Below are positions 27,201 through 37,800 of a DNA stretch of 64,000 bases, in pieces; within the stretch, counting starts at the first letter, position 1, and every line of letters starts with the position of its first letter. Below the pieces are notes generated by a model, which saw nothing but the letters and a program-made list of their open reading frames with translations, searched no databases and had not been told where the DNA came from. Location of the stretch: the NCBI GenBank assembly GCA_963930775.1, contig OZ005692.1, positions 2,404,135 to 2,468,134 of the forward strand, in the 5' to 3' direction. The DNA comes from Cliona cf. orientalis (Eukaryota > Porifera > Demospongiae > Clionaida > Clionaidae). The translations under genes and the position numbers were made by a program.

Positions 27201-27688
27201 CACCTATCTCTGCCGGGAATTACAGTCAACATTATCCACAAGGCTCGTCATCAACAGGGAAACCTCCTCACTCTGGTGGTGCCCCTTCAATGTCCCGTAA
27301 GGCTCCACCCACTAATCTACCCTCGCCCCAGAAGCCACACCCCTCACAGTATGGCGGTCATTCTGGTCAAACGAGAAGCAATGCGCTCTGGTACGATGAC
27401 AATTCAGGGATTGAAGCCGCGTCATCTGGGAATGCTGCAGCTCAAGCAGGGGGACATCCTGTACACAGAATGTCAGGTGGTAGTCACATGACTGCCAGTG
27501 GTGGTCACGTGATCAGTGATGGGCAGAGAAAGAATCAACCTCCTGGTGGTCAAGCTCCACCTAGTTCACAAACACAAGGTATTACACTACCTAGACAGCA
27601 GTCAGAGGAGAGTTATGGTCTTCAGGAGATATTGAACATTTGGGACAGTAGCAGTAAGAGCCCTTTTGGCGAAGGAACGTTGGTATAG
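13486..27688 (+). CDS. FRMD4-like FERM and CUPID domain scaffold protein
   Basis: Seventeen exons with fully matching phases give 1001 aa: 13486-13554, 18683-18777, 19460-19555, 19793-19877, 20242-20321, 21247-21327, 21731-21854, 22312-22398, 22497-22576, 23157-23292, 24008-24137, 24468-24604, 25119-25232, 25325-25396, 25621-25695, 25805-25904 and 26244-27688. Residues 1 to about 311 form a FERM domain. Stretches such as FQWLQLQNIYYKDKKFSMEV and SLPMYSMHFFEVKDKKDVPL closely follow vertebrate FRMD4A/B. Residues about 355-510 match the CUPID/DUF3338 region (ALLSRRAAL, then a basic coiled coil), which in vertebrate FRMD4 binds cytohesins and links to Par3 at epithelial junctions. The tail (about 520-1001) is Ser/Pro/His/Gln-rich and disordered, ending EGTLV. 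Intron 1 is 5.1 kb. The 3' end converges on the Kelch exon of the NACHT gene, 188 bp away. Confidence 0.93.
13919..13986 (+). repeat. (CT)n microsatellite in FRMD4 intron 1
   Basis: An almost perfect CT dinucleotide run of about 65 bp. Other CT runs occur at about 14368-14440. Confidence 0.95.
14750..14835 (+). repeat. GA-rich and poly-G low-complexity tract
   Basis: Alternating GAGAG blocks surround a run of 14 Gs. It is a possible site of polymerase slippage or assembly error. Confidence 0.8.
15460..16690 (+). repeat. Degenerate tandem repeat in FRMD4 intron 1
   Basis: A unit of roughly 130-250 bp recurs about seven times. It is marked by CCCCTCCCACTTT-like blocks near 15474, 15650, 15812, 16062, 16205, 16380 and 16510. 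Between them lie a GGTGGTTCC or GTGGTTCC block and a TTAGC-TTCTA block. Units are strongly diverged. No coding potential was seen. Confidence 0.6.
16745..16830 (+). repeat. ACATGC/ACATGT tandem microsatellite
   Basis: GCACAT hexamers repeat about six times, flanked by GTACATGTAC units. The same TACATG theme is scattered through most spacers and introns in the window. Confidence 0.9.
16841..17399 (+). mobile_element. About 560-bp inverted-end element, copy in FRMD4 intron 1
   Basis: Starts TTATCTCCCCAGTAGCAATT and ends GCTACTGGGGAGATGG, making ATCTCCCCAGTAGC terminal inverted repeats. The interior is nearly the same as the copies at 45650 and 56292 and the forward half of 9170-10211. Non-autonomous. 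Confidence 0.85.
18880..18912. repeat. Poly-G / poly-C hairpin
   Basis: A run of about nine Gs is followed within about six bases by about 15 Cs, so either strand can fold on itself. It lies about 100 bp after FRMD4 exon 2. Confidence 0.8.
20433..20532. repeat. Hairpin-forming inverted repeat after FRMD4 exon 5
   Basis: AGTCTATCAAGCTACATGTA, then GACCCCTTTTTCG, pairs with CGAAAAGGGGTC and TAGCTTGATAGCTAGACT downstream. The arms span about 100 bp with a short loop. Likely a mini MITE. Confidence 0.75.
21432..21576. mobile_element. Small MITE with GTTGTAGCCAG ends
   Basis: AGTGTTGTAGCCAG on the left is mirrored by CTGGCTACAACTCT on the right, about 145 bp apart, in FRMD4 intron 6. Confidence 0.7.
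21927..22116. mobile_element. MITE with TACCGTAAATCGCGAATATT ends
   Basis: About 190 bp in FRMD4 intron 7. The left end is mirrored by AATATTTGCGATTTACGGTA on the right. The interior repeats GAAATATTT and CGAAAATTA themes. Confidence 0.85.
24138..24250 (+). repeat. (GA)n tract directly after FRMD4 exon 11 donor
   Basis: The donor GTGAGG runs straight into about 100 bp of GA dinucleotide repeat. Confidence 0.9.
24748..24970. mobile_element. Tc1/pogo-like MITE with ACAGTCGAGCCTC ends
   Basis: TACAGTCGAGCCTC at left mirrors GAGGTTCGACTGTA at right, about 220 bp, in FRMD4 intron 12. ACAGTCGAACCTC-type ends flanked by TA are typical of Tc1/mariner-related non-autonomous elements. No transposase is present. 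Confidence 0.8.
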
Positions 27689-27876
27689 CAGCTGTCATGA
27701 TTGTATAAATTATATGATTATTCTCAAATTTAATTTTCGTACTATAGATTGTGTTATGCCTTATAAGAATAATATATTATGAATATGATTGTGTTTACAT
27801 AAATTAATTTTAATATTATGCTATATACAGATCAGTGCTCGCTCGACACATTTAATACACACAGGTATTGTAGTGT

Positions 27877-28833
27877 TTACAAAATTGATGCTATTTCTAT
27901 CATTTGGCATGTTTCATCGTCACCACCACCTTCGGATCCAGCAACTAACAGTTCTCCAGTGGGTAGAACAATGCATCCACTGGTACATCGTTTGGTAGGT
28001 AGCTCTCCAGCCATGACCCAACTATTACTGCTAGGTTGATAAATGTGGATAGCTGAGCTTCCTGAAGACCCACCACCAATTGCTAGCAGAGCTCCATTGA
28101 AGGCTAAGGTGGTGGAGTAGTCCATTGGTGTATCAGGTAATGACTGCCATGGTGATGGCACTGGTATGGGTGGAGCACTTGCACTTGTTGGTTGGGAAGC
28201 AGCTTGAGAGATGAGGTCATCCAAACACACGCTGAATACCTTTTTGGATGGACCTTCCTCAGTGAAGCCACCCAAGAGATAACACATGTTCCCAATTATA
28301 GCTAATGGTGCTTGTTTACATGGCTGAGGTAGTGATGCAGCTTGGTACCACTGTACTGGCTCAGTAGTGTCCAAAATCTCAATTCTTGAGGGGAAAGTGT
28401 ATCCATCACCTTCACCTCCCATCACCATCAGCCACCTGTTGTTGTGGGTAACTACTGATGGTGAGTTGCACGCTGTGGTCATTGGTGGCAATGGGTGAGT
28501 CCATCTCTTTGACTGCTCATTCCATACCCCCAGCTTATTGGTCTTTTTATGATGCCTTTCTTTTTCACGTCCACCGACCAGTACTAGTTGGCCACCAACA
28601 ACAGCCATGGAAAAGTATCTGTGTGTATACAGAGGTAGAGTATCCCAGGAGTCCTGCTTAGGCTCATAGACTATCACTTTTAGCTCATCCCTGTCTGATG
28701 ATGTCACCCCTCCTCCAATGTACACCTTCTCCTTGACCATCACCACCCTTGGGTATCCATACATCCCAATAGGCATATCCTTCCCTCTCCTCCATTTCAG
28801 CCTCAAAGGAAGCTTCAGTTCCACTAATGCAGT
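27877..28833 (-). other. Kelch terminal exon (copy B) of the NACHT gene
   Basis: A single 957-bp exon encodes a Kelch propeller with strand ends VYIGGG, LVLVGGR, MVMGGEG, YLLGGF and LLAIGGG, then the stop codon. It starts at phase 0 after a CGCAG acceptor. The same exon type ends kinase gene C (41130-42083), which is very similar, and kinase gene A (3163-4065), which is more diverged. The preceding exon (30445-30342) ends at phase 0, so the join to the Death-domain exons is in frame. Confidence 0.9.
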
Positions 28834-31800
28834 CTGCGTACAACAACAAAAATAATAATATTATTATCGTTGTATCACCAAAATTAATAATGAATACTCA
28901 TGTATGAAATTTGAAATCAAAGACAAGACCCATCAGTTTAAACCTACTTAGTCTAGATTTGTAATACATGTTATAGGATTAGCTAGATCAAAGCAAATGG
29001 CTAGTGGATCCACAGCACATAATTATTCTGAGCCGAATGATATCGATGTATTGTAGCCTAATTATGATTAAAGTGCCAAGTACCAATAAATACACAGTCA
29101 TATATAATATATAGCTACATTTTGAAACTTGTTGCAAATTGATGCATACATTGGCCACCTTCAAAGCATGGTGAAAATGGCGTAAATTCATGATCAAACA
29201 TAATGCAAATGCATCATCAGCATTATCAAGCCAATACAATGTCAAAATTAATACGATTGCACTATCAGTATTATCAAATGCAAACACATTTCAAATAATT
29301 TAATGCAAAATTAATGTATCATTAGCAGTTTAAATTATGAATGAATAGTTAATGTGATATCAACTGATTCAAATTTGTGTATATAATACATGTATAGCCA
29401 ATATTGCCATCAATAGTCTCACCAGCCAGTCTGCATGTGGATTGGGCTGGTTACCAGAAGTTATAGTAGGTTAAAATGAGTGAATGGCACCAGTGAGTGA
29501 GATAGCAGCCAACTACAAGCAAGTAGAAGCAGTGGAAACTACAGTGGACTCTCCGAATAACGGACACCTTGGTACATAGGCTTCTGTCCTTTATTCAGGG
29601 TACAATATTATATGTCCTTTATTGGGATGTTTTACTTTAGTCACCCCCCACTTCATCTAACTCAATTTTATAGCCAATAATTCATTGTTATAAAGAAATT
29701 TATGACATACTCAACTTGAAGTGTTTTCACGACATTGTATTGCACTAGCTATTCAGTCTGTTTCAAAGAAGTGATCGACTCGACGAGTGTCAATTGCGTC
29801 GACGTCATGGTGGACGAATGGCTAGCTACTTGGCATTTGAGCAAGTAAAGCAGTGGCTGTTGTCATTACTATAGCTAGACAAAGTACTACCGTTTTTTTA
29901 GAGTGTCTACATGTATTACCGTCTTATTATTTTTGTACAGATTGTTAATAATGCCATGAACTGCATGTATACAAAGGTCATGCGCGGGGTTAGCTGCACC
30001 CACCGCCGTCCGTTAGTCGGAACGTTTTTTGTATAGTACTGTATACTTCGTGCAAGCTGCTGTGTCCATTATCCGGAATTCGGAGGTTGTCTGCTATTCA
30101 GGTGCTGCTACTATATAAAACATAATATGGAGATATCGGTAATTGGTACATATAGCAGTGTCCGTTATTTGGTAGAGGTCCGTTATTGGGAGTGTCCGTT
30201 AATAGAGAGTTCACTGTATATATAAGAAGCCCTGTTTCAGCAGACATCACACCTCCCACTAAGCGGACATTTGCATGCATGCGGTAAATATAATTATGTC
30301 ACTCTCCTGCCCCCTACCACCACCAAGTATATGTACATTACCTTGGAAGGTTGCTCTTTATTAAGATTTCTATCCGTGAATTGTGGTACAAAGGACTTAT
30401 TTTGTGACTTGAGTACCTCCTCACTGCAAACTTCACCTGCATCTCCTGTGATCCACATAATATAGTAATAATAATTATTATTACATGGTTTCTCAACTAG
30501 CTAAGTGATCCAAAGGGTAAAGTTTAATAATAATGGCAGATGCTAGATGTAGTACTGTTCAGGAGATTTCTATGTCAGCTAGTATGATCAATAGATTATA
30601 ATTATGCTAGAGAAGATCATCGAAATCCGGACGGTTTTTATAAAGCAACCCATAACTTTCGGACATAACAATGATTTTAAATGATAGAGTACTCAGTAGA
30701 TAGAGCTACCAGTCAGCTAACGAATGACGCAAACCGTATGTCCCAATCTTTGTTGCAACGCGTGCAAATTGTGCTCAAAGATACAGTGTTACAAATTTAA
30801 AACCGGACCTCCGCTTCAAATCTCGGACATGCTTGCATATTCTATATCTTGGTGATGATCAGAATCGGTCAACGCTGCTACAGGTACATGCACTAGCAGC
30901 TAACTCTGGTCCACCATTTCGATCGTGTTTAGCCACGCCCACCAGTGGGACTCCACCCAATCATTTTCGATGAATCGGACGCAAATAGAGGATGACTACT
31001 GGCTAGCTCCACTTGTAAGCTAAAGAAAGTTGTAGAAAGCATGGAATCATTTAGTATATGGCCTACCATGACTGTGATTCCGACCAAACTCATCTAAAAC
31101 CGCATGTCCGGGATTCGACGATATCCGATGATTGGTAAATTACTCTACCAAGCAAATAACCTCACCGTATACATGTAAATATTTCTACAGAGCCTTATAT
31201 AATTGTCTATGAAGTTTCAATTAACTGAAAGTACTTGCTATCAATATACTATAATAGTCTTGTACTGTTTGACCATGCAGTTCTTATACCTTTTGGGAGA
31301 TTTTCTTCTTTCACCATGACATACACCGCAGTTGACTCAGTCGATGTCAATGGTTGTGGAACTTGAGGTAGTACATGTGGTTTGTAATCTGGGTATGCTG
31401 GGGGTTGCTCTATTTGAGGATGCTCCTCTCCACTGCCACTGGAATCATCTGTGTCACTGTTGCTAATGTGAGCAATCCTTCTTACTTTATCAGCATAGCT
31501 TTTATAGCCAGCTTGCTCAAAGATCTTTATCAACTTGCCATAGGTTGCCTTGGAACCATTCCTTGTTTTCCAGGTATACAATGCTTTTCTCCTACAATAA
31601 TAATTATAATTATTAGGTGGCAAGGATTATTACACCGCATTTCATGGGGTCAATGTAGCAGGTGCTATGTATACAAATAATATCCAGGATAAGTGCCCAA
31701 AATTATGAGTTATATACATTTAAGTGGTTGTGGCTGCTTACCCAGGACACTATAGTATTATCAATCTATGAGTACACTTCTTCCCAGGAAGACTCACGTT

Positions 31801-34800
31801 TGTAAATTCAATTCTCTTGGGTACGCTGTCTTGATATTTGCAATATCCTCTGGTTTCAGTTTGAGCTTATCGGCAATGGGACCTTCCCACTCAGTCATTG
31901 AATCAGCTACCTTACCAAGGTGGCTCTCTTCAACCTCAACATCCAGCTGATTAACAGCAGGTCCTGTAATAATTTTATATATAGGTATCAGTTCTCATAA
32001 TCCTAAACCATAAATTATATCATTATATAAGATTATAGTTGTCCGTCCACGGTCTGTCCGTTACGGAAGGTCGCCGGCGGAAGTGATTTGACCTCGCGAC
32101 ACAAGTGGCTATATCCCTGGCCCTGGAGCATTAGAAGCTAAAACAAGGCGATCTTTGTGAGCGCCAGCCTAGGCACTAGCTACAGGCACGAACACTACCT
32201 TCTTGGACGGACTGTACAAAACTAAGCAACAAATGGGGACTTAATTACATTCAGTGGCCTGCAGTTAGGCAAGCAGCTTGATTCGTGAGAAGTCGTCGTC
32301 CTAGTGGTCATCACAGAGGTAGTAGATTCTGACTTTGGCTTCTTGCGCTCTCGAGTGTTGCGAGCAAGTTAACGACCTTTTTAGACAGTTGATTGATTTA
32401 GCCATGTGCTCAAGCAGGATACGATAAATGCGCATGCTCAATAGAATGTTCCAGAACAGGTCATGGGTGGTTTCAGCCACCTGCAGTTGCAATTAACCTA
32501 GAACTCTGGCCTCTGGCCAGGCGCTTAGAAACACAGTTCTAGCGGACAGTTGGTATCATAACTGCGCATGCTGAATAGATTGCTCCAGAACGCAGGTATA
32601 AAGGGTAATCTTAGCTACTCAACTATCCTCTATTAATTATAATAGCTATGTGACCCATAAAAAGCAGGGGGCGAGCGGAGCGAGCCCCCCGTGCTTGTAT
32701 ATATTATAGCTATAATATGATACCTCTTTTATAGATGTTCCATATCTTATAGCCTTTTGGTGGACGAGTGCGTTTGTGAAAAGTTTTGCATCGTAGCTTG
32801 AGAGGTTGACTTGATGCGATCACAGCTGGATGTGGGTGGGTTTTGCACTCAGGCAGTGTGCAATAAAATGTCCAACAATATTCACATTTCTTGTACAGTT
32901 TTGTCACAATTTTCATACACTTGTCAATCTGTGTATGCACTTCCTTGTAGGCAAGATTTCTTGTGAGTTCTGTTTCAGATTCTGAACTTTCATCGGAATC
33001 TGCACATGCAGAATTATCTTCCTCGGGATCCAAAGCAATTTCAAGGTGGGTGGGTAGGATTTTGAGAGTAAGATCATAAGCTCCAATATTGAAAGAAACT
33101 TGATTTCTGAATATTTTATGTGGAAGGAGATACCATTCCTTTCTTGAATTCATTTCGTTGGTCATCAGGCACTTAATTAGAGCTCCAGCTATGCCTCTGG
33201 GACAGAAGCCAGTTTCAAATGCAATCACCACTTCTGGTGGTGTACGGGGAGGTGTTAATTTTACTGTGGGATCTGGAGCCTTTGAAACATGGCAAAGAGC
33301 TGATGGGAAGAAAAATTTTTCTCCATACTGATCCTTGAACAAAGCAGCCAGTCGAAGTTGATTTAGAACCTTCGTCAGCCACGTCAATGGTAGCTGAGCT
33401 TTTCCACTGGATCCCTCACTGATTCTTTTCACGACTGCTAAAGAAATGATACCCCTCTGACGAAAGTCTTCAATTTCTTTATGAGTGGCAGTTTTACCAC
33501 TAAACGTTTCAATTATCAAGTCTGTGATTTTGTCGAATAGAATCTGAGGATCGACCACTACCAGTGAACTGAGCTCATCTACATCAAAGTACCGCACAAG
33601 CCCCAGCCTGGAGTGAATGAAAGAAAGGGCTATTGTTAATTCTTCTTGGTTTGATATTCCACATTCTTGAGCTATCTTGAAGCAATCCTCAAACCGCAAG
33701 ACTCGATTTGATTTATGTTTTTCGCGGAGAATTAAGCTGAAAATTAGCCACGAGGAAGGGCACCGCACTGTAAACTCTTTGTGGCATCTTTCTTCGACTG
33801 TTTGCTGCACTGCAAAACGTATCTTTTGAAAATCAATATCACCTTTGGATAAATTATTCACTGTAAAAAGTAAGTGATCTTCATCACTACTTTCAAAATC
33901 TGAAGCAAACTGAATTGAACCTTGATGGTAGAGAGAAGTTTGCTTGACATATCTTTGAATTTTTTCATCAATCTGGACTATCTCTTCTGTCTCAGACTTC
34001 AAACAATCTCTATGCGTTCCAATTATGAAAACAGTGGGTTTTAGGGTGATCTCCTCATCACGAATTTGAACACTGACAAAGTCTAGTGTGTAAATTGTTG
34101 CAAGCGTTTGGAGAATTTCTTCCATTAGCGAAGAAGGTGATGAATACTCCTCTACCGAACCATCAGAATACTCGTATCGTACTTCGTATGGCTTATCTAG
34201 ATCGTGGTGAAGTGGAAATGTGACAAAAAATATGGAAGGACCACAAACTAGGAGGGGGAGATGTTCCTGAAACTCAATCTGTCCACCAGTGTTGGTGAGG
34301 TAGAGAGACCATGATGATTCTAGATGCTCACGAAGTGCATCCATGCGTCTTAACTTCACTGCCTTCTTGAAGACGTCTACTGGTGCCACATCAGAACGGT
34401 AGACCATTATATGTTTATTCTCTTCTTCAAAAGTATCTGTATCATCACTGGTAGTACTTTCGGACTCTTGAGGTTTGTCTGCTGTAGATGAGTCTTGTTT
34501 CGATGCTTGATCCAATTTAGTTTTGGAAGGCAGTGCTAATGGTTTCTTATCTTCCACAGAATCTGATTTCTTTAGATAAATATACTTGATTGTGACTGGT
34601 CTTGGTATGTCACTAGAATGTGAATAATTTTTGGCTGTTGTCATCATTAACTCAAGTGCCTCTTCATCATACTTCAACTTCCGCCACTTCAGATTACATT
34701 TATCACTGGCTACTGCACACAGCTTCTTCACTTCCACTTTAACTACATTCTCCAGTACTCCAGTGCTTGGTGATACTTCACTGGGATCTGGTGGTCCTTC

Positions 34801-37800
34801 TCCTGTCAAACGTTTTAATAAAGTATTCTTTCCTGATCTTCCAGGACCAACAATCACGCCGTGAGCAATGGTGTGATCGATAGTTCCTTTGGTCCTTATT
34901 GACTCTTCCATTATAGTCAGAAAGTTCTTATCCACTTCAGACATGTCATCCAATCGTAGATCAAAGTTAGTGCCAAGCCTAGCAGTGAGCTGAGACACTA
35001 TAGCACTGAATTCTGGATCATTGCATGCACCTACTTTGTTACTAGAAAGATCAAGTCGCCGTAGGCATTGGCACTTAGTCGAAAGAGTTGTGGCAAAGCA
35101 TTTCAAGAAACTCGCATTAATATCTTCTGCAAGTGATCCTTTTAATAATAAAATTTCCATTTCTTTCGCACCATCTTTGTTGATATGTTTCTGAAAGGAC
35201 TCTAAAGATGCTACTGAAAGAGAGTTAAAGGAGAGGTCTAGCTGGATGAGACTCTTACATGAAGAGTTAGCAAATGCATCAATAATCGCCCGGAAACCTA
35301 CTTCTCCTATATCACAGCTACGAAGGAACAGCTTTTCCAACGAACGAAAAGCAGATGAAGCTCTGCTAAAGAAATCAGCTATTATTGCGTCACTGAGCCC
35401 ATTATCACTAAGATCAAGCCCCTTCACTCGAATCACCTTGGATCGATCGCCAAGCACACCAGCTAACTTGGGAACCTGCCTCGCTTTTAGCTTACAATTT
35501 TTAAAGTTGATCTCCACACTGCTTGGTTGCTCTATCTTCTCCAGTACATGCACCATAGCAACACACTCATAAGCATTCTGAGCATGAAGCATGATCGTAG
35601 AACCTGAAGCATGCAGTGATTTAGCTACCTCTTGATCGACAATTTCATTCTTAGATTCAAATGAAAGAAGACACATATCTTTGCAGCAATGGTGCAGCTT
35701 TTGAACAACTTCTGACACAATATCAGAGCTCGGGTTTTCACTCACACTCAAGTAGAATCTACAGAACATGGGATTAATGTGACGCACGCTCTTTATCACC
35801 TCTAACTGTTCACTTTGTGGCTGTGTTGTGAGATATGAAACAGCAAGGTAATATCTGAAAGCAGGACAGAGAAAGGAGAACATCACTTCGTCACTACCAA
35901 CAGCTGCAGGCTTAAGCAGGCCAAACATTTCCAACTCTGTTGACAGATAAGTGGAGGCGATTGTTTGGGAAAAATCAGCTTGGCATTTTTCGAAACCTAA
36001 CTGACACAAATGCGACCACGACTGCTGTAATTCATTAGGAAGGTCTTGATATTTCTGAATTAATTTATTTTCATACCCTTTAGTGCTATCAATAATTTTC
36101 AATTGAGCAAGGTTCCAAGCAAGCTTCTCGTACAACTCTGGCATAGTGTTGGGAAGTGCGTCGTCACATGACTGAAAATAGCTGCATATCATGGAGATAT
36201 TAATAGGCACACTACATACACTTCCCAGTAGGGGGTTACTCTCTAACTGTGTCATGATGGAGGTTAATTTCTCTGGATTGCTGTTAAATTCGCACTGGAT
36301 ATAGGACTTAGTCGTTTCCTCACTAAATCCTTTAACTGTAATGAATCGGCTGATGGACTGCTGGGTTGTTGGAGCAGATTTAGATGTTACTACTATCGTC
36401 AAAGATGAACTGGGGACAAGGTCGCCAAACAGAAGGCGATACAAGAAGGATTCTTTTGAGCTATTGGACTCTGAAAGCTCGTCCCATCCATCGGCAATCA
36501 TAAGAATATTCTCTTTCTTGTTAGCCTTTAAGTATGTTGCTACAGTAGAGCACACTTTGCCATCAAATTCAAGATTTTTGAAAAGCTCTTGTAGATTTTG
36601 AGCTGAGGCGACACCCCTCTGGTTGAGTGGAAGGAGAAATACCATAAGAAATTCCTGAAAGAGCTTCCCATTTGCCCAGTCCTCAGCGATCGAAGCACAA
36701 AGAATAGTTTTTCCAATGCCAGCTTCGCCTACGATAAGAATCCTTGAGTTGCCACCCTCCTTTCTATCCTGGTCTCCCTTGAAAAGGCTACTGTAAGAGA
36801 GGTGGATCGATTTTCCAGTGATGCCCCTTTCATCAGTTGATTGATTGGACAAATACTGCTGACTTTCAAGTAATTCTAAATTGGCTATGTTCCTTAACTG
36901 GCATGGACACTGCTTTTTGTAAGCATTTTTTATGTTCCTGTACTTGTTTCTGATTTGGGAGAGGATGTGGTCTGGAATTTCAATGTCCATTGCAACTTGC
37001 TATTTATACCGAGTGTATGTGTGTATGTGTATGGGGAAGAGGGAGAGTTAGGTGAGTGAGCTGGTCCGTACTAATGAATTTAATTATATTGTCTAAGTAC
37101 CAATAATTATTATTAATTTGCAACATTAATAAAGAAACTCATTGAACTCAATACTCAACCAATGAGCCTTACCTTAGTGATCTGGGATGAGCTTGATGCA
37201 CTGATGACACTACTGGTTTCATAGCCAGTGTCAGCATTAGAAACTGTATCTTCTGGCTTTTCTCCCCCTTGTTTGAGCAACTGAGTACCCTAAAAATTAT
37301 TTCAATACCGGTATTCACATGAATACTTAACCATAATTAACTGTGCCTTACATCAGTTATCAGAGATGAGCTGAGAGCAATGTTGGTGTCACAAGTAGTA
37401 TCAGTATTAGAGGCTGTATCCTCCGGCTTTTCCATAGCCTGTCCACTCATGGGGGCCAATTTATCATCTAATGACAAAACAGTACATAATATTTAAGCAT
37501 GTTGTATACCATACTGTCCAGGATAAGTGCCCATGGGCGCTTAAACATAACTCGTGATTTTGGCCTGCGTGGGCGCTTATCCGGGATACAACTTCCATAC
37601 GTTTGTATAGAAGCTGCTACATAGACCCCTTGAAATGAGATATAATACATGGGTGCTTACCCGGGGGTGGGCGCTGCTCGGGATACTACAGTATAGATGT
37701 ATGTGATGCTTCACATTAAATTAACAATATTCCAAGTACAGCTGGAAATATAATGCATATGAAAGCAATATAAGATGTACTTGAGAGGATTCGTTATGGT

